A stretch of 9,327 nucleotides of DNA from Candidatus Saccharimonadota bacterium. Lineage in GTDB: Bacteria > Eremiobacterota > Xenobia > Xenobiales > Xenobiaceae. The DNA is taken from NCBI GenBank assembly GCA_004554425.1, contig SFMI01000068.1, positions 1-9,327 of the forward strand, read 5' to 3'. This document shows, piece after piece, positions 1 through 6,951 of the stretch. Under the pieces are notes generated by a model, which ran no database searches, was not told where the DNA came from, and saw only the letters and a list, made by a program, of their open reading frames with translations. How positions within the stretch are numbered: position 1 is the stretch's first letter; the number at the start of each line of letters is the position of its first letter. A program made the position numbers and the translations under genes.

Positions 1-1203
1 CAAACCGCCGGCTTCACTAAAAGTCCAGCGCAAACATTCATCTTTTTTGTCTAAGTTGACTACATAGGTATCGCAAGGCGTATTGCCAGAGCCTATGCTG
101 ACAGCCAAACGATGATCATGTGCAAATTTTAATCCATAAACTACACCGTCGGGGACGTTTTCTAAGCGACGGTATTTGCAATTGCCTTTACGCAAATCCA
201 TTATATAGATTCTGTTAAAGCCATCTTCATTGGTGACAAAAGCTAAAAATTGGCCGTCTTTAGTAAGTTTCAAGCTAACAACATCAGCATTTATTTCAGG
301 AGCCATGTAACTTACTTTGCCTGTGGACAATCTTTGATAAGCCAAACGTTGAAATTCGCTGCCGTTATCAGTAGTAAAGAAGACACCTTTGCCATCGGGG
401 GCGAATTTAGCCGATTCTCCCAAAGCCACCGTACCTTTACCATCATTGCCAATAGGAGTAACCTTGCCGCTAGCCAAGTCAAAAACAGCCATAGACGAAT
501 CAGTAATAGATACGTATTTATAAAGTAATAACTTGTCGCCTTGCTTTGACCAATCCATCACATTCCAATATCCGCCAGGGCTATAAACCATCTTGGCTTG
601 CTCAGGATGCTGAGGATCCATAATCCAAATATCCCAATTGGCTCCGTCACGCTGCGTAGATTGATAAGCTATTTTGGTACCTTCATTGTTCCAAACTACC
701 GAACCGTAACGGGCTTTGCCGTCAGTAAGCATTCTGCAACGGCCATCGCCCAAATTCCATAAGAAAATTTGGTAATTTTCATTACCACCGACATCTTTTA
801 AAATAGCCATTTCATTTTTGCTGCTGTCGGGATTCACGATAACATCATTGACTGGTTCATCAAAGAAGGTGATTTGTTCTCTGTAAGATCTGGGACTGGC
901 CACACGATGAACTTGAGCAGTTTGGGCAAAACGAGTAAAAACAAGCAAGCCGCGCCCTTGAGGATCCCAATCAGCTACGGAAGCCGAACGAACATTGGAA
1001 TACTGACCTAAACGCTCAACTAAAGAAGTAGGAATTTCCGGAACACCTTCTATAGTTAAATTTCCCTTAACTTGACGAGAAATCGCGCTTTTAGAGGGAG
1101 CTACTTGACCTCCATTATTTTCAGCCACAGCCGCCGGAGAAGCCAAACAAGCTAATCCTAAAACGATGGCCCCCATACGAAACCACTTAGAACGGAAATT
1201 CAT
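1..1203 (-). CDS. Exported S9-family (prolyl oligopeptidase-type) peptidase, N-terminal propeller part, 3' end cut by window edge
   Basis: My translation of the minus strand is open for 401 codons from an ATG at 1203-1201 and runs off the left edge. An AGGAG lies 7 bases before the ATG. Residues 1-27 form a Sec signal peptide: basic start (R4, K6, R9), hydrophobic core 10-22, and a likely cut after AVA at 25-27. From about residue 55 the text resembles the N-terminal region of secreted S9 peptidases (IPTSLVERL, then TRFAQTAQVHRV and QITFFDEPV). It continues as a beta-propeller made of repeated W/F-x-P-x-G-type turns (for example DWDPQG, VWNNEG, DWSKQG, KFAPDG, KLTKDG). The propeller in this family gates access to a C-terminal alpha/beta-hydrolase with a Ser-Asp-His triad, which would lie outside the window and is not seen. 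A stand-alone TolB/WD40-like protein is the alternative, but the HRV...FFDEPV stretch favours S9. Expected in the periplasm or outside the cell. Confidence 0.82.
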   Translation of the reverse strand, partial: MNFRSKWFRMGAIVLGLACLASPAAVAENNGGQVAPSKSAISRQVKGNLTIEGVPEIPTSLVERLGQYSNVRSASVADWDPQGRGLLVFTRFAQTAQVHRVASPRSYREQITFFDEPVNDVIVNPDSSKNEMAILKDVGGNENYQIFLWNLGDGRCRMLTDGKARYGSVVWNNEGTKIAYQSTQRDGANWDIWIMDPQHPEQAKMVYSPGGYWNVMDWSKQGDKLLLYKYVSITDSSMAVFDLASGKVTPIGNDGKGTVALGESAKFAPDGKGVFFTTDNGSEFQRLAYQRLSTGKVSYMAPEINADVVSLKLTKDGQFLAFVTNEDGFNRIYIMDLRKGNCKYRRLENVPDGVVYGLKFAHDHRLAVSIGSGNTPCDTYVVNLDKKDECLRWTFSEAGGL

Positions 1204-1253
1204 AACGTCACTCCTGTGTTAAAGTTTTTCTTTAGGCCTAAACATATAGAGTT

Positions 1254-1372
1254 CTGCCCAAACAATTTTTTTTCTAGGTGATAATTAAATTCCTGGTAAC
1301 ATATTTTTTTTATGTTTGACTATAATTTACAGTAGCAAGTTTGCAAAGAAACAGCATTGAAATTTTGGGCAG
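1254..1372. repeat. 9-bp inverted repeat in the divergent spacer
   Basis: CTGCCCAAA at 1254-1262 is the exact reverse complement of TTTGGGCAG at 1364-1372. Because the flanking genes diverge, each arm presents TTTGGGCAG in the sense orientation of its own gene: 51 bases before the peptidase ATG and 93 bases before the amylase ATG. It could be a regulator site or a shared leader element. A chance match is possible at this length. Confidence 0.4.
1321..1326 (+). promoter_or_regulatory. Candidate -10 box for the amylase gene
   Basis: A perfect TATAAT lies in a very AT-rich stretch with T-runs upstream (1264-1273 and 1303-1311). No good -35 is placed at 16-18 bases; the nearest likeness is GTAACA at 1296-1301, with a long 19-base spacer. 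Transcription would begin near 1333, giving a leader of about 130 bases to the ATG at 1466. I found no convincing promoter for the divergent peptidase in the rest of this 262-base spacer. Confidence 0.4.
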
Positions 1373-1453
1373 TTGCTTCTGCGCAAGTGTTTGGGATTAG
1401 GTGTTCCTAAAAGCGGAGTGCTTAAAGTAGTTCACATATTTACCATTATTTTT

Positions 1454-1458
1454 GGAGG
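1454..1458 (+). promoter_or_regulatory. Strong ribosome binding site deciding the amylase start
   Basis: GGAGG sits 7 bases before the ATG at 1466-1468, the best Shine-Dalgarno in this leader. It favours 1466 over the in-frame TTG at 1373, the first start candidate after the TGA at 1358-1360, and over the in-frame GTG at 1418, neither of which has a well-spaced ribosome site. Confidence 0.75.
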
Positions 1459-1465
1459 CTTTACC

Positions 1466-3112
1466 ATGATTTCCGGCGTGTCTGATAACTTTAGAGTTTT
1501 CAATCAGCCCATTTCCAACGTTTCAGTTACTGGCGCCAAGGCCGTAGCAGCCGAAAGCGCACCTGCCCTTCCCGCCGACACTCTCACTAAATCCAAGTCC
1601 GATTCTTCTGCCGGACTTATTCCCAAGTCTCTCTTCTGCTCTACCGCAGCCAAAACTGAAGAGACTGCCAGTGCTTCAGCCGTTACTACCAATTCCGTAG
1701 GTTCCTGGCAAGCCAAATGGGGCCCCCAAGTTATTTACTTCCCTCTTACCGACCGTTTCAGCGACGGCGACCCCAGCAACAACTTTAATGTAGATAAGAA
1801 CAACCCCACTGCCTACCACGGCGGTGACTTGCGCGGTGTTATCAACAACTTAGATTACATTAAAGACTTAGGTGCCACTTGCTTATGGGTCGCTCCTATG
1901 TACGACAACGCCGACAAGGTAAGAATGGGCAACTACGAAGGTACAGGTTATCACGGCTACTGGATTACCGATCACTATAAAGTAGACGAGCATCAGGGCA
2001 CCATGAATGATGCCAAAGAGTTAGTCTCCAAAGCTCATGAAAAAGGTATGAAAGTCGTTTTGGACACCGTACTCAACCACGTTGCTCCCAATCATCCTTG
2101 GGTAAACGATCCCAGCAAACACGACTGGTTCCACCACAATGGTGGTATCCAGAATTGGGACGATCCTTGGCAATTGGAAAATCGCGACGTTTGCGGTTTG
2201 CCCGACCTTAATCAGAGCAATCCTGAAGTTTACAAATATTTATTGGACAATACTCTTTGGTGGGTCAAAGAGACCGGCGCCGACGGCATTCGTTTAGACG
2301 CCATTAAGCACGTCGATCACCAGTTCTGGCAGAAATTCTGTGCCGATATCAAAAAAGAGATGGGCAACGACTTCATGATTTTGGGTGAAGCTTTGCACGG
2401 CGATCCCAACGTCGTTTCCGGTTATATGCGCGACGGTATGGACAGTTGCTTCGATATGCCTTTGTATTACACTATTCGTGATACCATTGGTAAAGATGGC
2501 AGCGCCAGAGAAATTGGTAAGCGCTTTGCTGAAGATAACAAGTATCCTGATGCCAGCAAGATGGTTACTCTGTTAGACAACCATGACTTCGAGCGTTTCA
2601 TGAACAACACCAACAACAGCCGCGGCGAAGACAAGCTCAAGCTGGGTATGGATTTGATTATGACTTGTCGTGGTATTCCTTCCGTATACTACGGTGACGA
2701 GACTGCCATGGTTGGCGGCGGTGACCCTGACAACCGTCGTGATATGGAATTTGGCACTAAGCCCCACATCACTGAGCACCTCCAGAAATTAACTAGCACT
2801 CGCGCCGCTATGCCCGCTCTCCAGTTTGGTCAGCAAATGGAAATGTGGCAAGATGACCAGATTTACGCTTTCTGCCGTCGTCACGAAGGCCAGGAATGCA
2901 TCACTGTTTTGAATAACTCCTACGATCACCAGACTCGTAATATTCCTCTGCGCGAAGGCAGCCCCTTACACAATGGCGATGTAATGGTTGACGTTCTCAC
3001 CGGTGATAAATTCACCGTAAACAACAATTGCCTCAACATTGGCACTGCCGACAAGCAGGGACGCGTGCTGGTTCCTGAAAAGGACTATGGGAATATTCAA
3101 TTCAAAAAGTAA
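1466..3112 (+). CDS. GH13 alpha-amylase-family glycoside hydrolase
   Basis: This 548-residue enzyme should cleave or rearrange alpha-1,4-glucan bonds. The (beta/alpha)8 barrel starts near residue 86 with IYFPLTDRFSDGDPSNN, a form typical of amylases and cyclodextrin-glucanotransferase-like GH13 members. All four GH13 regions are present: region I DTVLNH (200-205); region II GIRLDAIKH with nucleophile D278; region III GEA with acid/base E308; region IV DNHD with H373 and transition-state D374. About 100 residues of C-terminal domain (near 435 on) look like the usual beta-sandwich. Residues 1-80 are unusual: rich in Ala, Ser and Thr, with no similarity I recognise and no signal peptide from this start. 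An in-frame extension back to 1373 or 1418 would add a hydrophobic stretch. The gene leans to C-ending codons (AAC, GAC, CCC) more than its neighbours, suggesting high expression or a different origin. Substrate and product pattern cannot be read from sequence. Confidence 0.93.
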   Translation: MISGVSDNFRVFNQPISNVSVTGAKAVAAESAPALPADTLTKSKSDSSAGLIPKSLFCSTAAKTEETASASAVTTNSVGSWQAKWGPQVIYFPLTDRFSDGDPSNNFNVDKNNPTAYHGGDLRGVINNLDYIKDLGATCLWVAPMYDNADKVRMGNYEGTGYHGYWITDHYKVDEHQGTMNDAKELVSKAHEKGMKVVLDTVLNHVAPNHPWVNDPSKHDWFHHNGGIQNWDDPWQLENRDVCGLPDLNQSNPEVYKYLLDNTLWWVKETGADGIRLDAIKHVDHQFWQKFCADIKKEMGNDFMILGEALHGDPNVVSGYMRDGMDSCFDMPLYYTIRDTIGKDGSAREIGKRFAEDNKYPDASKMVTLLDNHDFERFMNNTNNSRGEDKLKLGMDLIMTCRGIPSVYYGDETAMVGGGDPDNRRDMEFGTKPHITEHLQKLTSTRAAMPALQFGQQMEMWQDDQIYAFCRRHEGQECITVLNNSYDHQTRNIPLREGSPLHNGDVMVDVLTGDKFTVNNNCLNIGTADKQGRVLVPEKDYGNIQFKK

Positions 3113-3120
3113 TTGAATAT
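3093..3120 (+). other. Stem-loop spanning the amylase stop codon
   Basis: ATATTCAATT (3093-3102) and AATTGAATAT (3111-3120) form a perfect 10-bp stem with an 8-base loop, and the TAA stop (3110-3112) lies at the loop/stem edge. The stem is AT-rich with only two G-C pairs, so it is weak alone. It may stabilise the mRNA end. Confidence 0.45.
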
Positions 3121-3142
3121 AAACATATATGCACTTGTCGTT

Positions 3143-3178
3143 AGCAGTTGTTGAATTCTTCGGAAAGAAATAACTGCT
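3143..3178 (+). other. Second stem-loop in the amylase 3' UTR
   Basis: AGCAGTT (3143-3149) pairs with AACTGCT (3172-3178). Inside, TTCTT (3156-3160) pairs with AAGAA (3165-3169) around a CGGA loop. No T-run follows, so it is not a terminator by itself. It sits between the stop-codon hairpin and the strong terminator. Confidence 0.4.
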
Positions 3179-3209
3179 GGCGGCTGCGGTACAAAACAAC
3201 TTCAACAAT

Positions 3210-3242
3210 AAAGCCCGCCCTTCTTAGAAGGGCGGGCTTTTT
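3210..3242. terminator. Strong bidirectional intrinsic terminator between amylase and holB
   Basis: A 14-bp perfect stem, AAAGCCCGCCCTTC (3210-3223) with GAAGGGCGGGCTTT (3227-3240), closes on a 3-base loop. On the plus strand the stem runs into TTTTT (3238-3242). On the minus strand it ends in TTTATTGTT. It therefore can end both the amylase transcript and the convergent four-gene operon ending with holB. Confidence 0.93.
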
Positions 3243-3265
3243 CTTAATATATTACTATAGAGCTT

Positions 3266-4273
3266 TCAGTTCTGTTCTTGCAAAGTCAAACATAAATTTT
3301 GTAACAACAAAGTTGTTTTAACATTACGCTCTACGTGATATTTAGCTAAATCTACTGCAACTAGATTTTTCTCGAAATAGCCCAGTTTATGTTCTGAAGC
3401 AATGGGACTCAATTTTTCCATATAGTCCTCATTGATTAGCAAGTTTGCAGAAGCAGTCGCCTTCAAAAGTAACAAATCGCGATAAAAAGAAGAAGCAATA
3501 GCCAAAATCCATAGCAAATGATCTTTTTCTTTAAGAGAAGAGCTATTGCATAATTTTTCCAGAGAAGAAGCGAAACCTAAAGCCCCCCACAAATTTTGAG
3601 TAGAAGAAAGAGAAGCTAGAATTTCTAAAACGGCCACTCTACAATCCCAAAGGCCATTGTCTTGCACAAAACTGAGAGCAGCCCCTAGAGAGCCTTCACT
3701 TATTTTAGCTGCAGTCAAGGCTTTGTTTTTTTCAAAACCGCGAGATAATAAATTCTCTTGCACTAAGTTATACGGTAAAGCCTTAAACTCAAAGCGACGG
3801 CAGCGCGACACTACTGTTGGCAAAAGATGTCCTTCAGGTTGAGCTACCAAAATAATAATAAGGGAATCAGGCGGTTCTTCTAAAGTTTTCAAAAGCGCAT
3901 TTTGAGCTTCTTCAGTTAGGCGCTGAGCTTCATCAATAATCCAAAAGCGATACCCACCTTCATAAGAGCACGTTTGGACAGAAGCAATAGCCTCACGCAC
4001 TTCATCAATACCAATAGTCATTTTATTATCGGCATTAGTTAAAATGCTTACGTCAGGATGGTTGCCTGATTCTACACGCCGACAATTTGTACAAGAACCG
4101 CAGGGCCCTTGCTCAGATTTATGTTCGCATAAAACAGCCGCAGCGAACCAACGAGCAGCTAAATATTTGCCTACTCCTCTGGGACCAACAAAAAGATAGC
4201 TAGGAGAAAGCTTATCCTCAAAAGCTAAAAGGCGCAGATATTTGAAAATAGTTTCATTGCCTACAATTTGCAT
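3266..4273 (-). CDS. holB: DNA polymerase III delta' subunit (clamp loader)
   Basis: This 335-residue AAA+ protein fits delta', the clamp-loader subunit that helps open and load the sliding clamp in the cytoplasm. Visible features in order: P-loop-like GPRGVGK at 30-36 followed by Tyr instead of Ser/Thr; a four-Cys zinc module (C49, C58, C61, C64); Walker B-like WIIDEAQRL at 111-119; NALLKTLEEPP at 125-135; the SRC motif at 156-158. The substituted P-loop agrees with delta' being a non-ATPase member in well-studied species. The length and lack of a long C-terminal tail argue against DnaX, which shares the cysteines and SRC. The ATG at 4273 has AGGGG 6 bases upstream, inside the 22-base gap after tmk. 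The tmk-holB pairing, as in Bacillus and many other bacteria, supports the call. It is the last gene of the operon, before the terminator at 3210-3242. Confidence 0.92.
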   Translation of the reverse strand: MQIVGNETIFKYLRLLAFEDKLSPSYLFVGPRGVGKYLAARWFAAAVLCEHKSEQGPCGSCTNCRRVESGNHPDVSILTNADNKMTIGIDEVREAIASVQTCSYEGGYRFWIIDEAQRLTEEAQNALLKTLEEPPDSLIIILVAQPEGHLLPTVVSRCRRFEFKALPYNLVQENLLSRGFEKNKALTAAKISEGSLGAALSFVQDNGLWDCRVAVLEILASLSSTQNLWGALGFASSLEKLCNSSSLKEKDHLLWILAIASSFYRDLLLLKATASANLLINEDYMEKLSPIASEHKLGYFEKNLVAVDLAKYHVERNVKTTLLLQNLCLTLQEQN

Positions 4274-4295
4274 GTCTTTCCCCTAAATTTCAAAA

Positions 4296-4994
4296 TCAGT
4301 CAATGGCAAGACGAGCGCGGCACCAAGGCTCTATTAAGTGCCAAACTTGTGCAGATACTTCCTCAAAACTTTGTGAAGCATCTATAATATGCCAACGTTT
4401 TTGCTCCTCGGCGCTAAAAGTAAGCTCTCCTAAATGGCCTCTAGCCATGTCCAAATAATTTTGGCGCAATCGTTCAAAAAATTCTTTTTTTTCTAGCTCA
4501 ATACGATCAAAATTTCCCTTGTTTTGACTATAACGTTTGGATAAACGAGAGCGGCCAGTCGCGTAATCTAAATCAAAAAGCAAAGTAAGATCTGGCTTGC
4601 AATTGGCAGCGACTAAATTATTTAATTCGATCACAACTTGCAAAGGCAAATCTCTGGCTCCCTGATATGCCAAAGAAGAATCGTAAAAACGATCGCAAAT
4701 AACCACTTCACCTTGTTGCAACTTAGGCATAATCAATTGCTGTACATGCTGAAAACGCGAAGCCTCGAAAAGCAAAAGCTCTGTCATAGGTAACATATCT
4801 CGATTGTCAGGATCGATTAGCAACTGGCGAATTTTATCACTAATGGGAGTTCCACCAGGTTCACGCGTTACCGAAACGGTCAAACCTTTTTGGCGCAAAC
4901 GCTCAGCTAAAACTTGAGCTTGAGAAGTTTTACCTCCACCCTCAGGGCCTTCCAAAGTTATAAAAAAACCGCGCTGTTTGGCTTGATTACTCAT
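4296..4994 (-). CDS. tmk: Thymidylate kinase (dTMP kinase)
   Basis: This 232-residue enzyme phosphorylates dTMP to dTDP with ATP, an essential step to dTTP in the cytoplasm. Motifs: P-loop GPEGGGKT (16-23); TREPGGT (43-49), the dTMP-binding segment; a conserved arginine R80 in the helix after LLLFEAS; and DRFYDSSLAYQG (101-112), the DR-x-x-x-S region. LLFDLD leads into the Arg-rich lid region near 146-156, and FDRIE follows. The length is slightly above the usual 205-215 because of a short polar start and a longer C-terminus. GGAGA lies 8 bases before the ATG, in the 19-base gap after the upstream ATPase gene. The gap to holB is 22 bases, so translation in one operon is likely. No key residue appears to be missing. 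Confidence 0.96.
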   Translation of the reverse strand: MSNQAKQRGFFITLEGPEGGGKTSQAQVLAERLRQKGLTVSVTREPGGTPISDKIRQLLIDPDNRDMLPMTELLLFEASRFQHVQQLIMPKLQQGEVVICDRFYDSSLAYQGARDLPLQVVIELNNLVAANCKPDLTLLFDLDYATGRSRLSKRYSQNKGNFDRIELEKKEFFERLRQNYLDMARGHLGELTFSAEEQKRWHIIDASQSFEEVSAQVWHLIEPWCRARLAID

Positions 4995-5013
4995 TTTTTT
5001 AATCTCCGCCCAG

Positions 5014-6864
5014 TTAAATTACCATACTATTACACCCTTGCAAGCGCAAATAACATTCTGGTTCAACTCCGTAAATAACCGACTTAAGGCCAGCTTTAGC
5101 AGCAATTTGACCTTGTAAACGACGCAAGGCACGATCTTGGGGCAAAAGATTATAAGGACGTCCAGTCTTTTGCACTTCTTCAATAGCTTCAATTACTTCT
5201 AGCTGTGCCAATTCTGCCGTGCTTAAAATAGAATCTTCAAAATAGCTATCTAAGAAACTCTTAATTTTTGGCCAAGTATTTTCTTCCAAAGGACAAACTT
5301 TCAGCCCTCCGCGTTTGATGGCTTGGAAGAGTTGGGGATCGTTATCCCGGCTGGATTCTAAAGCCAATACCACATTAGCTGTTTTCCAAGTTGTGACAAC
5401 TTGCGCAGGCAATTCCAACAAATTGATCAGCTTTTCTAAACGACTGCGACTAATTCCCACAGGATAAATGCTAATTTTAGTCTTCATGCCCACATGAGGC
5501 TTGGGCTCCTCAGTTTGAGCTAGAAGTACATTACCTTCTGCATCACGATAGCGATCACGGCGCAAATAAGCGAAACGTTCATCTAAGCTGGTCGGAATTG
5601 CCACTTTTTCTTTTTCTACTTCACTATTTTCCCTACGTTTAGGTAAAAGAGAACCGTATTTGGCCAAAATTGGCGAATTTCCCAGCTTGTCCTCTCCTCC
5701 AGTTTCGGCCTTGCTAACTTCTGATCCAACGCTATTAGCAGATTCAGCAAAATCCTGTTCAGCATCTATCTCTTTAGCTACAGCCTTACTCTTCTTAGCC
5801 TTTTTTTTGCCCTTAGTTCCGCAAGCGCTCCCCATTTCTGCAACATTCTGGCTATTGCCAGAAGAAGTCTGGCGCACTCTCATCAAAGGAGCTATTTCAG
5901 CGCCACGCAAAATAGCATCAACAGAATCTGCAACATTTTTATGAATAGCAAAAGTATGGCGATCTCGTAGCTCGATCACTACATCGAAAGTAGGAGGCGA
6001 TTTACGCTCCAAAATGGCTTTACGACCGCCTCCGCGCTTAAAGGCTATTTCATCTGACAAAGTGACCGACTCTATACCGCCAACCAGATCACATAAAGTA
6101 GGGTTTTGAATTAAATTTTCCAACATAGTGCCATGAGCTGTAGCCACAAGCATAACACCACGTTCGGCAATAGTTCGAGCTGCATACGCCTCAGCTTCTG
6201 TGCCTATTTCATCAATAACTACCACTTGCGGTGTATGGTTTTCCACCGCTTCAATCATAATCTTATGCTGATCTATAGGATCTGGAACTTGCATACGACG
6301 GGCCGAGCCGACGCCAGGATGGGGAACATCACCATCACCAGCAATTTCATTAGAAGTATCAACTATTACAACTCTCTTATGCAACTCGTCAGCTAAAACT
6401 CTGGAAATTTCGCGCAATACGGTAGTTTTGCCCACCCCTGGCTGCCCCAGAAGCAAAATGCTGCGACCGCTCTTTACCACATCTTTGATAATATCGGCAT
6501 CCCCGTAAACGGCTCTTCCAACCCTAGCTGTAAGCCCCACAATACGGCCACGACGATTGCGTATAGCTGAAATGCGGTGCAAAGTAGCATCAATTCCAGC
6601 CCGATTATCGGAGCCGAATTCTGACACATAAGAAGAGATATAGTCGAAATCGCTATAAGTAACCGGCTGATCACAAATAGTGCAAATTTCATTTTGAAAA
6701 CGAGCCATAGGCAAACGGCCCAAATCGGCTACAAATTCAATCAAGCTGTCAACCGAACGCCCCAAGTTTTCATATCCTTCGCACCAAGCTGGAGGAAAAA
6801 CACACATTAGCTCTTCAATATTGTCGGAGGCAATAGTCAATTGTTCGGTTGATTCGTTATCCAT
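5014..6864 (-). CDS. SpoIIIAA/Ycf45-type AAA ATPase with a degenerate R3H-like C-terminus
   Basis: This 616-residue protein has a leading domain typical of Ycf45 proteins: DNRAGIDATLHRISAIRNRRG (86-106, Arg-rich) and GLTARVGRAV (110-119). Next come Walker A GQPGVGKTT (140-148), VDTSNEIAGDGDVPHPG (168-184), RRMQV (189-193), Walker B VVVIDEIGTEAEA (214-226) and AARTIAERGV (228-237). A polar, charged linker follows from about 330 to 455, with a Lys-rich patch at 351-360. The C-terminal part (about 545-609) matches the R3H nucleic-acid-binding region of this family (LLPQDRALRRLQ), but the R-x3-H histidine is Gly585 and the later Arg-rich EPNRR-like end reads EPECY. The cellular role of the family is not firmly known; ATP-driven nucleic acid binding is inferred. 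The ATG at 6864 has an in-frame TAA two codons before it, so it cannot start earlier, although its ribosome site is poor (AAGG one base away; AAGGGG about 13 bases away). Confidence 0.88.
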   Translation of the reverse strand: MDNESTEQLTIASDNIEELMCVFPPAWCEGYENLGRSVDSLIEFVADLGRLPMARFQNEICTICDQPVTYSDFDYISSYVSEFGSDNRAGIDATLHRISAIRNRRGRIVGLTARVGRAVYGDADIIKDVVKSGRSILLLGQPGVGKTTVLREISRVLADELHKRVVIVDTSNEIAGDGDVPHPGVGSARRMQVPDPIDQHKIMIEAVENHTPQVVVIDEIGTEAEAYAARTIAERGVMLVATAHGTMLENLIQNPTLCDLVGGIESVTLSDEIAFKRGGGRKAILERKSPPTFDVVIELRDRHTFAIHKNVADSVDAILRGAEIAPLMRVRQTSSGNSQNVAEMGSACGTKGKKKAKKSKAVAKEIDAEQDFAESANSVGSEVSKAETGGEDKLGNSPILAKYGSLLPKRRENSEVEKEKVAIPTSLDERFAYLRRDRYRDAEGNVLLAQTEEPKPHVGMKTKISIYPVGISRSRLEKLINLLELPAQVVTTWKTANVVLALESSRDNDPQLFQAIKRGGLKVCPLEENTWPKIKSFLDSYFEDSILSTAELAQLEVIEAIEEVQKTGRPYNLLPQDRALRRLQGQIAAKAGLKSVIYGVEPECYLRLQGCNSMVI

Positions 6865-6951
6865 ACCTTACTCAGAACCCCTTATACGTTCCAAAATAGA
6901 AAAGTAGTTTTATTTTTCGCTCTCTTTCTTCCTTCCGAGCCACAACTACAG
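6865..6951 (-). other. 87-base gap in the operon with a purine-rich tract on the sense strand
   Basis: This is the longest gap in the four-gene run. The minus strand reads nearly all purine from 6936 to 6908 (GGAAGGAAG, then GAGAG and A-runs). There is no hairpin followed by T's on the minus strand, so I see no terminator. A TATAAG at 6887-6882 could be a weak -10 but lacks a -35. Confidence 0.3.

Noticed and set aside
250..528. Plus-strand open frame of 92 codons
   Set aside because: It lies wholly antisense to the S9 peptidase propeller, has no ribosome site and shows no protein features.
1141..1158. Possible lipobox (GLAC) in the peptidase signal sequence
   Set aside because: The -3 residue is Gly rather than Leu, and the hydrophobic core runs on past the Cys to an AVA cleavage site, so a type I signal fits better.
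1373..1465. In-frame TTG start adding 31 residues to the amylase
   Set aside because: No ribosome site precedes it, whereas ATG 1466 has GGAGG at ideal spacing. It is kept only as a finding about location.
1504..1716. Minus-strand frame inside the amylase head
   Set aside because: It is the complement of the Ala/Ser-rich coding region and has no start signal of its own.
3266..4273. Reading this gene as dnaX (tau/gamma)
   Set aside because: The P-loop lacks its Ser/Thr, the C-terminal extension is absent, and the tmk neighbour fits holB.
6133..6396. Plus-strand frame of 87 codons
   Set aside because: It is antisense to the Walker B region of the Ycf45-type ATPase, which is strongly conserved on the minus strand.
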